64,000 bases of DNA, taken from assembly GCF_013377275.1 (NCBI RefSeq), contig NZ_CP016615.1, positions 1,436,830 to 1,500,829 on the forward strand. Reading direction: 5' to 3'. This document shows positions 37,177 to 47,046 of the stretch, piece after piece. The position numbers and the translations under genes are program-made. The notes beneath the pieces were generated by a model. It saw nothing but the letters and a program-made list of their open reading frames with translations, was not told where the DNA came from and made no database searches. Each line of letters opens with the position of its first letter. Positions within the stretch are counted from its first letter, which is position 1. This DNA comes from Vespertiliibacter pulmonis. Lineage in GTDB: Bacteria > Pseudomonadota > Gammaproteobacteria > Enterobacterales > Pasteurellaceae.

Positions 37177-38557
37177 TACCAAGCACCCTAACAATTTCGT
37201 TTATATCAGTTAAATTTTCATTGACTTTTTGTTTCGCGCTTTCGAATAAACTCGAGTAATCTAAGCAGGCGGTCTTTTGCTCGAATACTTTTGCAGAACG
37301 GCTTAATAATTGATAAATACCAATACGCCCATTGTAGCCTTGATGACATTGTCCACAGCCTTTTCCTAAGCATTTTAAGCAAAGTTTTCGTACTAAACGT
37401 TGTGCGATAACTAAAAGCAAAGCATTTTTAATTTCGTATTCTTTAATACCAAGTTGGTATAGCCTTTCAACGGCTGAAGGGGCATCGTTAGTGTGTAAGG
37501 TTGAAAAAACAAGATGTCCTGTTTGGGCGGCTCGTAATGCAATTTTAGCACTTTCTTCATCACGAATTTCGCCAAGCATTATAATATCGGGATCTTGACG
37601 TAAAAAGGTGCGAAGTAACTGGCTAAAATCTAGGTTAAGCCCTCGATTGACTTGAGTTTGAATTAGCCCTTCTATTTCAATTTCAATAGGATCTTCTGCG
37701 GTTAAAATATGTTTTTCACTGTGATTTAAATAGCTTAATGCAGTGTAGAGAGTAATACTTTTACCACTTCCCGTAGGGCCTGTAACTAAAATTAACCCTT
37801 GAGGCTGATTTAGGGCATTTAATAAGGCGCTTTTCTTAGCGGCAGAAAAGCCTAATTCTATAAAGTCAAAAGTAGTTGGTTTATTCTTTTGTAATCGTAG
37901 TACTATTTTCTCACCATAGTTTGTTGGTAATGTAGAAACTCGGAAATCAAGGTTTTCAGATAATGCAGTTGTAAAATGAAATTGTCCGTCTTGAGGTAAA
38001 CGAGACTCACTAATATCGAGTTTAGCTAGTAATTTTATTCGAGATAAAATTCTCTGAGTAAAATTATGTGAAAGCGTTTTATAAATATACAGTACGCCAT
38101 CAATTCTTAATCGAATGAGTAGTTTATCTCTGCTTGGTTCAAGATGAATATCGGAAACATTTTTGGTTAAGCAGAACTTAAACAGGGTATCTAAAATTTG
38201 AATAATTGGATCGTTATAGTCTAGCTGCTCTATCTCTGTGGGTAGATAGTTTATATCACTATTTTCATGTAATAATTGTGTGTCTGGTGAAAGTGCGTTG
38301 AGTAGGTATTTTAGCTCTTCACTTGCAATAATCACAGGTTCAATTTTTTTGTTCAGTAAGAATGCGAAGATTTCACAGGCGTTGAGATTTTTCTCATCAT
38401 CTATGGCAAGCCATAAAGTTTGGGGATGTTCTAAAATTGGCACAGCAAGATAGCGTTGCAAGATCTGTTTTTCTTGACAATTTCTTTGCCACAATTCATT
38501 TGGGATTTCAAAAATACGTTGGGTCGCTAATTCACAAGCTGAATATTGAGTGTTCAT
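37166..38557 (-). CDS. apfB: Type IV pilus assembly ATPase ApfB/PilB
   Basis: Hexameric ATPase that powers pilus extension. The 463-residue protein has the GspE/PilB core: Walker A V-T-G-P-T-G-S-G-K-S near residue 265, the Asp box and Walker B (D-P-D-I-I-M-L-G-E-I-R-D-E-E) near residue 325, and a C-terminal zinc cluster C-L-K-C-x6-C-x-x-C. It lies 19 bases after apfA. These genes are required for natural transformation in related Pasteurellaceae, which matches the many uptake signals in this window. Confidence 0.92.
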   Translation of the reverse strand: MNTQYSACELATQRIFEIPNELWQRNCQEKQILQRYLAVPILEHPQTLWLAIDDEKNLNACEIFAFLLNKKIEPVIIASEELKYLLNALSPDTQLLHENSDINYLPTEIEQLDYNDPIIQILDTLFKFCLTKNVSDIHLEPSRDKLLIRLRIDGVLYIYKTLSHNFTQRILSRIKLLAKLDISESRLPQDGQFHFTTALSENLDFRVSTLPTNYGEKIVLRLQKNKPTTFDFIELGFSAAKKSALLNALNQPQGLILVTGPTGSGKSITLYTALSYLNHSEKHILTAEDPIEIEIEGLIQTQVNRGLNLDFSQLLRTFLRQDPDIIMLGEIRDEESAKIALRAAQTGHLVFSTLHTNDAPSAVERLYQLGIKEYEIKNALLLVIAQRLVRKLCLKCLGKGCGQCHQGYNGRIGIYQLLSRSAKVFEQKTACLDYSSLFESAKQKVNENLTDINEIVRVLGNDL

Positions 38558-38576
38558 CTTCGCACCTTTTTAGCTA

Positions 38577-39029
38577 TTAATTTGAACTAGTTCCGCAAAA
38601 TCCTGATGGGAACAGACCGCTATCACCTGTGCAGTTACTTGTCCAAGTAATGTTATTATTTTCTCTTGAGAATGTTGGTGTAAGAGTATAGCCAATGTTG
38701 TCTAGAGAGTTTTTACCTGCCACAGTAATCACGCCATTTGTAACTGCAATAGATTTTAAATATTTTGTATTTGCACTGTCAGCTTTGGCTGCTTGAATAC
38801 CATTACTACCCGCCGAACAACCTGCGGTATTACCAGTATTATAGATACAAATTTCAACATCAGATTTATAGGGGGAAGAGGCTTGTAGTAGTTCAGACAT
38901 AGCGGCTTTTTGGGTATAACTAGTATAAGAAGGAATAGCAATAGTAGCTAGAATGGCTATGATGGCAATTACAATCATCAATTCAATTAAGGTAAAGGCT
39001 TTTTTTAGAGAGTAGATATAGGTAGTCAT
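38577..39029 (-). CDS. apfA: Type IV major pilin ApfA
   Basis: Prepilin of 150 residues. An 11-residue basic leader ends in K-K-A and is followed by F-T-L-I-E-L-M-I-V-I-A-I-I-A-I-L-A, the hydrophobic N-terminal helix with the conserved Glu5. Residue -1 is Ala instead of the usual Gly. Four Cys residues in the mature part (two near residue 65, two near the C-terminus) could form the disulfide-bounded loop of pilins. It starts the apfABCD operon, divergent from radA; the 201 bases between hold both promoters. Confidence 0.92.
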   Translation of the reverse strand: MTTYIYSLKKAFTLIELMIVIAIIAILATIAIPSYTSYTQKAAMSELLQASSPYKSDVEICIYNTGNTAGCSAGSNGIQAAKADSANTKYLKSIAVTNGVITVAGKNSLDNIGYTLTPTFSRENNNITWTSNCTGDSGLFPSGFCGTSSN

Positions 39030-39230
39030 AATAGATCCTTACTGTTATTGGATAATAAATAGGTGGTAATTTACCGATTACGAAGTTTGCAAGATTAGGA
39101 GAAAAAAGCGATAACTAAAGATATTTTTCTCGATCAGTATCGCAAAAATAGAAAATATTCCTGTTTTTTTACACAGTGTTTTTTGTTACTATATGCCTAA
39201 ATTTTAGTAGGGAATAATAGTAGGTATATA

Positions 39231-40610
39231 ATGGCAAAAGCACCGAAAACAGCTTATGTATGTAGTGATTGTGGCGCAGAATATGCCCGTTGGTTAGGGC
39301 AATGTCGGGCCTGCATGGCATGGAATACTATTAGCGAAGTTCGTTTGATTTCAGCTAAGCAGGAGAGCAAAGGGGATCGCTTCAGCGGATATGCAGGAGA
39401 AGCATCGGGTAAAATTCAGCGATTATCAGAAATTGATTTACAAGAAGTTCCTCGTTTTTCTAGTAGTTTCAATGAGTTAGACCGAGTATTAGGGGGAGGA
39501 ATTGTACCAGGTAGCGCTATTTTGATCGGGGGACATCCTGGGGCTGGAAAAAGTACGTTATTATTACAAGTGATGTGTAACCTTTCACAAGAAATTCCAA
39601 CGCTTTATGTAACAGGAGAGGAATCATTACAACAAGTTGCTATGCGGGCAAATCGGTTAAATTTACCTACAGATAAATTAAAAATGTTATCGGAAACATC
39701 CGTAGAACAGATTTGTAATTTAGCGGATCAAGAAAAGCCGAAATTAATTGTGATTGATTCTATTCAAGTAATGCATTTGGCAGATATTCAGTCTTCACCC
39801 GGAAGTGTTGCACAGGTTCGCGAATGTGCATCATTTTTAACACGTTATGCGAAGACTCGCCAAGTTGCTATCATTATGGTTGGGCATGTTACGAAAGACG
39901 GTGCATTAGCTGGGCCCAAGGTATTAGAGCATGCGATTGATGCATCATTATTATTGGAAGGGGAAGCTGATTCTCGTTACCGCACGTTGCGAAGCCACAA
40001 AAACCGTTTTGGTGCTGTCAATGAATTGGGCGTATTTGCAATGACAGAGCAGGGCTTAAAAGAGGTAAAAAATCCTTCAGCGATATTTTTAAGCCGTAGT
40101 GATGAATTGACTTCAGGAAGTTCAGTAATGGTTTTATGGGAAGGAACTCGTCCATTATTAGTTGAAATTCAAGCGTTAGTCGATCACTCCATGTTGGCAA
40201 ACCCTCGACGTATAGCAGTTGGACTGGAACAAAATCGATTATCGTTGTTGCTTGCTGTGTTACATCGCCACGGAGGGTTACAGATGTCAGATCAAGATGT
40301 GTTTGTAAATGTAGTTGGAGGAGTAAAAGTCACGGAAACCAGTGCAGATCTTGCCTTGTTATTAGCATTAATTTCGAGTTTTCGTAATCGTCCATTACCA
40401 CACGATCTCGTGGTTTTTGGTGAAGTTGGGCTTGGTGGGGAAATTCGCCCTGTGCCAAGTGGGCAGGAACGTATTGCAGAAGCAGCAAAACATGGTTTTA
40501 AAAGAGCCATTATTCCTGCAGGGAATGCACCGAAAAAGGTCATTAAAGGTATGGAAGTATTCAGTGTCAAAAAATTAAGTGATGCGTTAGATATTGTGGG
40601 CAATCTTTAA
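39231..40610 (+). CDS. radA: DNA repair and branch-migration protein RadA
   Basis: RecA-like helicase that extends D-loops in recombination and natural transformation. The 459-residue protein has the C4 zinc finger (Cys11, Cys14, Cys25, Cys28), Walker A G-H-P-G-A-G-K-S near residue 105, the RadA-specific K-N-R-F-G motif near residue 258, and a C-terminal Lon-type domain. It is divergent from the pilus operon. Confidence 0.96.
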   Translation: MAKAPKTAYVCSDCGAEYARWLGQCRACMAWNTISEVRLISAKQESKGDRFSGYAGEASGKIQRLSEIDLQEVPRFSSSFNELDRVLGGGIVPGSAILIGGHPGAGKSTLLLQVMCNLSQEIPTLYVTGEESLQQVAMRANRLNLPTDKLKMLSETSVEQICNLADQEKPKLIVIDSIQVMHLADIQSSPGSVAQVRECASFLTRYAKTRQVAIIMVGHVTKDGALAGPKVLEHAIDASLLLEGEADSRYRTLRSHKNRFGAVNELGVFAMTEQGLKEVKNPSAIFLSRSDELTSGSSVMVLWEGTRPLLVEIQALVDHSMLANPRRIAVGLEQNRLSLLLAVLHRHGGLQMSDQDVFVNVVGGVKVTETSADLALLLALISSFRNRPLPHDLVVFGEVGLGGEIRPVPSGQERIAEAAKHGFKRAIIPAGNAPKKVIKGMEVFSVKKLSDALDIVGNL

Positions 40611-40727
40611 ATTTACAAAAATTTGATATATCTGATCGCTTGTAAGCAGCTAAGTATTGTTGAATGTTGTACAGTAATAGAGAATATTGGTTGATAAATA
40701 AACATTTGAACTATAAGAATTTTAAGT

Positions 40728-40782
40728 GGATCATACTTTTGAATACTTATTGTTGAGATTTTGTTAAAGGTCGGTATGATCC
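40728..40782. repeat. Inverted repeat upstream of sdaC
   Basis: GGATCATAC (40728-40736) and GTATGATCC (40774-40782) are exact complements 37 bases apart, in the 265-base gap between radA and sdaC. The same gap holds a short palindrome TTTCAAATTTGAAA just downstream. Operator or leader hairpin are both possible. Confidence 0.45.
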
Positions 40783-40875
40783 CATTTCAAATTTGAAAAT
40801 AAGGAAGTATTTTCTATTTCAATAGTTTTAGGGACAGAATATATTTCTAGTATTGATTTATTTTAAGAGGTTTAT

Positions 40876-42105
40876 ATGAAGAATATATCTTCAAAGCGTT
40901 TTTCATTAATGTGGATATTAAATCTATTTGGAACAGCAGTGGGAGCTGGAGTACTTTTTCTACCAATTAATGCTGGAATGGGTGGTTTCTTACCTTTAAT
41001 TGTAATGACGTTATTAGTTGGACCGATGACTTATTTGGCTCACCGTGGGCTAGCTCGTTTTGTATTGTCATCTAAATATCCTAACAGTGATATTACTAAT
41101 GTTGTGCGTGAGCATTTTGGTGAAGGTGCGGGTAAATTAATTACATTGCTCTATTTCTTTGCGATTTTTCCTATTCTATTGATTTATGGTGTGGGAATTA
41201 CTAATACTGTGGAGTCATTTTTAGTAAATCAGTTACATGTTACAGCACCTCCTCGTTTTATTCTTTCTTTCGTGTTAATTTTAGCAATGATTAGCGTTAT
41301 GTTATTAAGCGAAAGTGTGATGTTAAAAGTTACGACTTTTCTTGTTTACCCGTTAGTAGCTATTTTAGTAGGGTTATCACTTTATTTAATTCCGCATTGG
41401 AATGGTGCTTTTTTCTCTGGTATGCCAAGTCTAGGCGATTTTAGCTTAACATTGTGGTTAACTATTCCCGTGTTAGTTTTCTCATTTAATCATTCACCAG
41501 CGATTTCTTCGTTTGCTCTTTCTCAGAAGAAGTTTTATAAAGATCCAGAGCAAACAGATCAAGAAATGAGTAAAGTGTTACGCTCAACAGCAGTAATTTT
41601 AGTTGCATTTGTTATGTTATTTGTATTTAGCTGTGTTTTAACTTTAACACCAGCGGAATTAGCTGAAGCAAAAGCACAAAATATTACGATTTTATCTTAT
41701 TTAGCAAATAAATTTGATAACCCAGTTTTATCATATTTAGGACCATTAGTTGCATTTTTAGCGATTGGTAGTTCATTCTTTGGGCATTATTTAGGTGCAA
41801 GAGAAGGTTTGGAAGGTTTAATAAATCAAATGAGAGATGAGCCTATTGAGTCCAAAAAGTTCCATAAAATTATTGCTGTATTGTTCTTTATTATTTTATG
41901 GGTTGTTGCCACAATTAACCCGAGTATTTTGAATTTTATTGAAGGGCTTGGTGGACCGATTATTGCAATGATCCTCTTTATTATGCCGATGTATGCTATT
42001 CATAAGATACCGTCTTTACAAAAATTTAAAGGTAAAATGAGTAATGTATTTGTAACGGTAATGGGGCTAATTGCTATTTCTGCGATAGTGTACCGTTTGT
42101 TTTAA
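40876..42105 (+). CDS. sdaC: Serine transporter SdaC
   Basis: Inner-membrane proton-coupled serine permease of the hydroxy/aromatic amino acid family, 409 residues with eleven or so helices. The N-terminal phrase [16 protein letters not shown] is typical of SdaC/TdcC. Pairing with sdaA 39 bases downstream makes serine the likely substrate. Ribosome site AAGAGG. Confidence 0.9.
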   Translation: MKNISSKRFSLMWILNLFGTAVGAGVLFLPINAGMGGFLPLIVMTLLVGPMTYLAHRGLARFVLSSKYPNSDITNVVREHFGEGAGKLITLLYFFAIFPILLIYGVGITNTVESFLVNQLHVTAPPRFILSFVLILAMISVMLLSESVMLKVTTFLVYPLVAILVGLSLYLIPHWNGAFFSGMPSLGDFSLTLWLTIPVLVFSFNHSPAISSFALSQKKFYKDPEQTDQEMSKVLRSTAVILVAFVMLFVFSCVLTLTPAELAEAKAQNITILSYLANKFDNPVLSYLGPLVAFLAIGSSFFGHYLGAREGLEGLINQMRDEPIESKKFHKIIAVLFFIILWVVATINPSILNFIEGLGGPIIAMILFIMPMYAIHKIPSLQKFKGKMSNVFVTVMGLIAISAIVYRLF

Positions 42106-42144
42106 ACAGGTTACAATACGCAATTTTTAAGTTGTGGGATTTCT

Positions 42145-43524
42145 ATGATTAGTGTTTTTGATATGTTTAAGGTGGGAGTTGGGCCGTCTAGCTCCCATAC
42201 TGTTGGACCAATGAAAGCGGCAAAAGAGTTTGTTGATGAACTTATCCGATATAATTTATTAGCAGAAACAGACCGCTTGTTAGTTGATGTTTACGGCTCG
42301 CTAGCACTTACAGGACGAGGACATAATACGGATACTGCTATTATTATGGGATTAATGGGCTATTTACCCGATAATGTAGATATTGAACGTATTGATACTG
42401 TTGTCGCACAACTTAAAACGGATAAAAAATTAGCAGTTGCGGAAGCATTACCTGAATATCACAAGGTCATTGAGTTTGACTTTTTGGAAAATATGCCATT
42501 CCATTTTGATTATTTGCCCCGTCATGAAAACGGTGTAATTTTTAAGGCATTTAATCAAGATAAATTGTTATTTGAGAAAACTTATTATTCTATTGGTGGT
42601 GGGTTTATTGTTTCAGATGAAAATTTTGATAATGATAAACAGAGTAGTGTTGAAGTTCCATTTCCATATAAAAATGCGGCAGATCTACTTAAGCATTGTA
42701 AGGAGCAAGGGCTACCTCTGGCGAGCTTAATGTGGAAAAATGAATTAGCCTTACATTCTAAGCAAGAAATTAGTGATTATTTAGCTAAAATTTGGCGAAC
42801 AATGGACGAATGTATTGAACATGGTTTACATACAGAAGGATTATTACCGGGGCCATTAAAAGTTGTACGTCGAGCAGCTGCATTACGCCGTAATCTGTTG
42901 GCGAATGATAAATTAAATAATGATCCAATGCAGATTATTGATTGGATCAATTTATATGCTCTAGCGGTTAATGAAGAAAATGCTGCAGGTGGCCGAGTGG
43001 TTACTGCTCCAACAAATGGAGCTTGTGGTATTGTTCCTGCAGTATTAGCCTATTATCGTCAGTTTGTCGGCGAGCTAACACCTGATATTATTGAGCGTTA
43101 TTTTTTAACTACCAGTGCTATTGGTTCATTGTATAAAATGAATGCGTCTATTTCGGGAGCTGAGGTTGGCTGTCAAGGTGAAGTCGGTGTGGCGTGTTCA
43201 ATGGCAGCTGCAGGCCTTGCTGAAATTATGGGAGGCTCGCCTGATCAGGTTTGTATCGCTGCAGAAATTGCGATGGAACATAATTTAGGATTAACTTGTG
43301 ACCCTGTGGGAGGACAAGTGCAAGTGCCTTGTATTGAGCGTAATGCCATTGCTTCTGTTAAAGCAATTAACGCTTGCCGAATGGCATTACGTTTGACTTC
43401 TCAGCCACGAGTAACCTTAGATAAAGTTATCGAAACAATGTACGAGACAGGACGTGATATGAATGCGAAATACCGTGAAACTTCAACGGGGGGATTAGCA
43501 ATAAAAATTGTGCCTTGCGATTAA
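42145..43524 (+). CDS. sdaA: L-serine dehydratase, iron-sulfur type
   Basis: Oxygen-sensitive 4Fe-4S enzyme that deaminates L-serine to pyruvate and ammonia. The 459-residue protein has the N-terminal G-P-S-S-S-H-T-V-G-P motif, A-P-T-N-G-A-C-G near residue 290, and the cluster-binding Cys residues in G-C-Q-G-E-V-G-V-A-C-S, T-C-D-P-V-G-G and P-C-I-E-R. With sdaC it forms a serine uptake and catabolism pair. An uptake-signal word lies near 42271 and a strong terminator follows. Confidence 0.96.
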   Translation: MISVFDMFKVGVGPSSSHTVGPMKAAKEFVDELIRYNLLAETDRLLVDVYGSLALTGRGHNTDTAIIMGLMGYLPDNVDIERIDTVVAQLKTDKKLAVAEALPEYHKVIEFDFLENMPFHFDYLPRHENGVIFKAFNQDKLLFEKTYYSIGGGFIVSDENFDNDKQSSVEVPFPYKNAADLLKHCKEQGLPLASLMWKNELALHSKQEISDYLAKIWRTMDECIEHGLHTEGLLPGPLKVVRRAAALRRNLLANDKLNNDPMQIIDWINLYALAVNEENAAGGRVVTAPTNGACGIVPAVLAYYRQFVGELTPDIIERYFLTTSAIGSLYKMNASISGAEVGCQGEVGVACSMAAAGLAEIMGGSPDQVCIAAEIAMEHNLGLTCDPVGGQVQVPCIERNAIASVKAINACRMALRLTSQPRVTLDKVIETMYETGRDMNAKYRETSTGGLAIKIVPCD

Positions 43525-43553
43525 TTACTGCTATGGTAACAACGTAGACAAGC

Positions 43554-43586
43554 AAATAGCGACAAAAAATAATGTCGCTATTTTTC
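43554..43586 (+). terminator. Rho-independent terminator after sdaA
   Basis: Eleven-bp stem AAATAGCGACA/TGTCGCTATTT with an 8-base A-rich loop, followed by TTCTTTT. Confidence 0.85.
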
Positions 43587-43616
43587 TTTTCATTAACCTA
43601 AATAAACAGAGTCTTT

Positions 43617-44774
43617 GTGAAATTAACACTACCACCATTAAGCCTTTATATTCATATTCCTTGGTGTGTGCAGAAATGCCCATACTGTGATTTTAACTCT
43701 CACGCTCAAAAGGGTATTATTCCAGAATCAGATTATATTCAGCATCTATTAGCAGACTTAACCCAAGATTTGCAACGGTATAAAATAGCGATTGGTGAAC
43801 GTAAAATACATTCAATTTTTATTGGTGGAGGTACGCCTAGTCTATTTTCAGCAGAGAGTATTGGTTATTTATTAGCGGAGATAGAAAAACGTATTGCTTT
43901 TGAGCCAAATTTAGAGGTTACGCTAGAGGCTAACCCTGGTACGGCAGAAGCTGAGAGGTTTATTGGCTATGCTCAAGGTGGTGTAAACCGTATCTCAATG
44001 GGAATTCAAAGTTTTGAACCTGAAAAATTACTGAAATTAGGACGAATACACGATAATAAAGAGGCTGAACAAGCGGTTAGATTTGCCCAAAATTCTGTAA
44101 ATGCGGGGTTACGCAGTTTTAATATTGATTTAATGCACGGCTTACCCAATCAATCGGTTAGCCAAGCGTTGGATGATCTTCGCAAAGGGATCTCTCTTTC
44201 TCCTCCTCATCTGTCTTGGTATCAGCTAACGATAGAGCCGAATACAATGTTTTATTATCGCCAGCCAACATTACCCGATGATGATGAATTATGGGATATT
44301 TTTGAACAAGGGCATCAACTTTTAATAGATGCGGGTTATGAGCAATATGAAACTTCTGCCTATGCTAAAAAAGGCTATCAATGCCAACATAATTTGAATT
44401 ATTGGCGATTTGGTGATTATTTAGCGATTGGCTGTGGTGCTCATGGTAAAATAAGCTATCCAACGGGAAAAATTTATAGATTTAGCAAAACGAAGCACCC
44501 AAAAGGGTATATGCGTAGTGATTATTTATATCAACAAGAGAATATAGCGTTGCCTGATCGTCCATTTGAGTTTTTTATGAATCGTTTTCGATTACTGGAA
44601 GCTACGCCTAAAAGCGAGTTTGAAGCTTATACAGGGCTAACTTGTCAAACCGTTGAGCCAATGATGGAGAACGCTTTGGAAAAAGGCTATATTTGTGAAA
44701 CGGCTTTCGATTGGCAAATTACGCAAAAAGGTAAACTATTTTTAAATGAATTATTAGAAGGCTTTTTAACATAA
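43617..44774 (+). CDS. hemW: Haem chaperone HemW, radical SAM family
   Basis: Radical SAM protein formerly called an oxygen-independent coproporphyrinogen oxidase, now regarded as a haem-delivery protein. The 385-residue sequence has the iron-sulfur motif C-V-Q-K-C-P-Y-C (Cys17, Cys21, Cys24) followed by D-F-N-S-H-A, and G-G-G-T-P-S-L near residue 70. It lacks the extra N-terminal region of true HemN. Start is GTG at 43617, aligned to the E. coli N-terminus. The stop overlaps the moeB start by one base. Confidence 0.94.
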   Translation: MKLTLPPLSLYIHIPWCVQKCPYCDFNSHAQKGIIPESDYIQHLLADLTQDLQRYKIAIGERKIHSIFIGGGTPSLFSAESIGYLLAEIEKRIAFEPNLEVTLEANPGTAEAERFIGYAQGGVNRISMGIQSFEPEKLLKLGRIHDNKEAEQAVRFAQNSVNAGLRSFNIDLMHGLPNQSVSQALDDLRKGISLSPPHLSWYQLTIEPNTMFYYRQPTLPDDDELWDIFEQGHQLLIDAGYEQYETSAYAKKGYQCQHNLNYWRFGDYLAIGCGAHGKISYPTGKIYRFSKTKHPKGYMRSDYLYQQENIALPDRPFEFFMNRFRLLEATPKSEFEAYTGLTCQTVEPMMENALEKGYICETAFDWQITQKGKLFLNELLEGFLT

Positions 44775-45517
44775 TGGAATTAAGTAACCAAGAAATGCTT
44801 CGCTACAATCGCCAGATTGTATTAAAGTCTGTTGATTTTGATGGGCAAGAAAAGCTGAAAGCAAGTAGAGTGTTAATTGTTGGGCTGGGAGGGCTTGGCT
44901 GTGCTGCTGCTCAATATTTAGCGAGTGGTGGCGTTGGTCATTTAATGTTAGTTGATTTCGATACGGTATCACTTTCAAATTTACAGCGTCAAGTATTGCA
45001 CCTAGATCAGGATATTGGCAAACCTAAAGTAGAATCGGCGAGAAATAAATTACAGGCATTGAACCCTCATATTGAGATTGAGGTATGTGATGCTAAATTG
45101 AACGAAACTGAGTGGGGAGAATTAATCGCCAATTATGATTTGGTATTAGATTGCACTGATAATGTTGAAATTCGTAATATGCTTAATTTGCAATGTTTTC
45201 GTCATAAACGACCGCTTGTATCTGGGTCTGCAATTCGTTTTGAAGGGCAACTTGCTGTTTTCCGTTATCAACAAAATGAACCTTGTTATTGCTGTCTAAG
45301 CCAGCTATTTGGAAAAAATACATTAAGCTGTGTAGAAGCGGGAGTAATAGCTCCTATTGTTGGCGTTGTAGGTAGTTTACAAGCATTAGAAGCAATGAAA
45401 ATTATTATGAATGTAGGACAAACTTTATCGGGCAAACTATTGATGATTGATGGATTTAACTTTTCTGTACGAGAAATGGCATTATCTAAACAGCAGAATT
45501 GTCCGATTTGTAAATAA
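44774..45517 (+). CDS. moeB: Molybdopterin-synthase adenylyltransferase MoeB
   Basis: Adenylates the C-terminal glycine of MoaD in molybdenum cofactor synthesis. The 247-residue E1-like protein has L-R-Y-N-R-Q-I, the nucleotide loop V-G-L-G-G-L-G-C near residue 35, D-F-D-T-V-S-L-S-N-L-Q-R-Q, and two zinc pairs (C-Y-C-C near residue 174, C-P-I-C at the C-terminus). ThiF is close in sequence, but the V-D-F-D-G-Q-E start and lack of thi neighbours favour MoeB. Coupled to hemW by a one-base overlap. Confidence 0.88.
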   Translation: MELSNQEMLRYNRQIVLKSVDFDGQEKLKASRVLIVGLGGLGCAAAQYLASGGVGHLMLVDFDTVSLSNLQRQVLHLDQDIGKPKVESARNKLQALNPHIEIEVCDAKLNETEWGELIANYDLVLDCTDNVEIRNMLNLQCFRHKRPLVSGSAIRFEGQLAVFRYQQNEPCYCCLSQLFGKNTLSCVEAGVIAPIVGVVGSLQALEAMKIIMNVGQTLSGKLLMIDGFNFSVREMALSKQQNCPICK

Positions 45518-45603
45518 AGTTTAGCGACATTTAAAGATTTGCAAAGCAATGCGAGAATATTTGATTTCTAAGATGCTTTAGCATATTATTATCAACGTTA
45601 TGT

Positions 45604-45679
45604 TCCTCTTTAGTTCAGTCGGTAGAACGGCGGACTGTTAATCCGTATGTCGCTGGTTCAAGTCCAGCAAGAGGAGCCA
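45604..45679 (+). tRNA. tRNA-Asn (GTT)
   Basis: A complete 76-base cloverleaf with encoded CCA. Acceptor stem TCCTCTT/AAGAGGA with G discriminator, anticodon stem around CTGTTAA with anticodon GTT, and the T-arm GCTGGTTCAAGTCCAGC. A terminator hairpin follows at 45803. Confidence 0.97.
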
Positions 45680-45802
45680 ACGAAATTTGAAAATCTATTC
45701 ATTTTGTAAGACTTTTTCCTTTAGGTTTTTACTTTTGATTCAGTTTTATTTGTCTCCTTTATAAAACGTGATTCAATACCTCCAGAATCTATCAAAAGTT
45801 TT

Positions 45803-45827
45803 GCCCCCTTTATTAGGGGGCTTTTTT
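45803..45827 (+). terminator. Terminator downstream of tRNA-Asn
   Basis: Seven-bp all but G/C stem GCCCCCT/AGGGGGC with a 5-base loop and six T residues. It reads strongly on the + strand; the opposite strand lacks a T-run. Confidence 0.85.
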
Positions 45828-45837
45828 ATGTGTTAAA

Positions 45838-46818
45838 TTAAATCCATTGCCACTGTCGAAGAATAAAAAGCCCAATGCTTGAAGAAATCATTGAGCCAAT
45901 TACAGTTACAGCAATTAAATTTGCTGAAGTAACCGCATCACCTCCGAAATTTCGTACCATTGCATAGCTTGCGGCAGCAATTGGTGTTGAAGACATCAAA
46001 AATAAAATACCTAATAACATTGGTTCAAGATTGAATATATATTTACCAATTATAATAGCGAGTAATGGGGAGACAATTAATCGTCCAAAACTTGCCCACC
46101 AAATTATTTTATGGGTTTGTAATGAATGATTATCTTGCTGTTGGAGTTGTTTTAATTGTTTGAAATTTAGACTTGCTCCTGCACATATAAGTGCAACAGG
46201 TAGAGATATATGAGCGAGATAATCACCTGTTTTCATTAGTGGTTCAGGAATTGTTATTTCTAATTTACTGACAAATAAGCCAAGAGCAATCCCAATACAT
46301 AATGGGTTTTTTATAATGGAAATAATTAGTTGAAAAAGGTTAAGGGGCTTGTTACTTAATGATTTTGTTAAAGTAATAACCGCTAAGACATTAAATAATA
46401 AAGTAATACAAGCCGTATAGACTGAAGCAGGTGCAATGGCATAAACGCCATATGCGTTGATACATAAGGCAAGTCCTAAAATACCGCTATTACCCCGAAA
46501 AATAGCTTGTACGAAAATTCCACGATAGGAACGATCAACAATATAGCGAGAGGCTAACCATTCTGAACCTGTATAAAGTATCAATGTGCTTAAAAAACCT
46601 GCGCTAAGTAGCCATATTTGGCTACTGTAATCTGCTGGATTTTTTACAATATTCGTAAATAGTAAAGCTGGCAAAGCAATATTAAAAATTAATTTAGAGG
46701 CTATTTGGCAAAAATGATCGTCAATCATTTTTATATGCCGTAAGAAAATACCAAGCAATAGCATAAGTATTGTGGGTAATGTTACGTTAATACTAAATAA
46801 AAAAGAGTCTAAAAACAT
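45838..46818 (-). CDS. AEC-family (auxin efflux carrier-like) transporter
   Basis: A 326-residue inner-membrane carrier with about ten helices in two inverted halves, of the AEC family that includes malonate and other organic-anion transporters. Landmarks are P-x-x-L-M-L-L-L-G-I-F-L near residue 18, N-I-A-L-P-A-L-L-F near residue 47, F-R-G-N-S-G near residue 106 and the C-terminal S-S-T-P-I-A-A-A-S-Y. The substrate cannot be inferred; neighbours give no clue. An uptake-signal word lies just upstream at about 46834. Confidence 0.85.
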   Translation of the reverse strand: MFLDSFLFSINVTLPTILMLLLGIFLRHIKMIDDHFCQIASKLIFNIALPALLFTNIVKNPADYSSQIWLLSAGFLSTLILYTGSEWLASRYIVDRSYRGIFVQAIFRGNSGILGLALCINAYGVYAIAPASVYTACITLLFNVLAVITLTKSLSNKPLNLFQLIISIIKNPLCIGIALGLFVSKLEITIPEPLMKTGDYLAHISLPVALICAGASLNFKQLKQLQQQDNHSLQTHKIIWWASFGRLIVSPLLAIIIGKYIFNLEPMLLGILFLMSSTPIAAASYAMVRNFGGDAVTSANLIAVTVIGSMISSSIGLFILRQWQWI

Positions 46819-47046
46819 AGTGTTATCTTATAAACAAGCGGTTAGTTTGAGATTATTTTGTGTAATAGGGCTAAATTTTTTATTATCTAGAAAATAAGGG
46901 AAGTGGGTACTTTTATCATAATATCTTATGATTGTAAAATAAATGTTAATTTTGTGTTTTTTTATCTTGTATAGATAAATTTTGCAAAGCGCAAATTTAG
47001 TTATTTACGCTTTGATGAAAGTGATAACTTAAGATGTTGAAAATGT

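Noticed and set aside
37681..39029. Possible competence-specific secretin genes near the pilus operon
   Set aside because: No secretin or comA-E-like genes follow; the neighbours are cvpA and radA, so only the four apf genes are supported.
43617..44774. Oxygen-independent coproporphyrinogen III oxidase (HemN)
   Set aside because: The short N-terminus directly at the radical SAM motif and the C-V-Q-K-C-P-Y-C-D-F-N-S-H-A sequence identify HemW.
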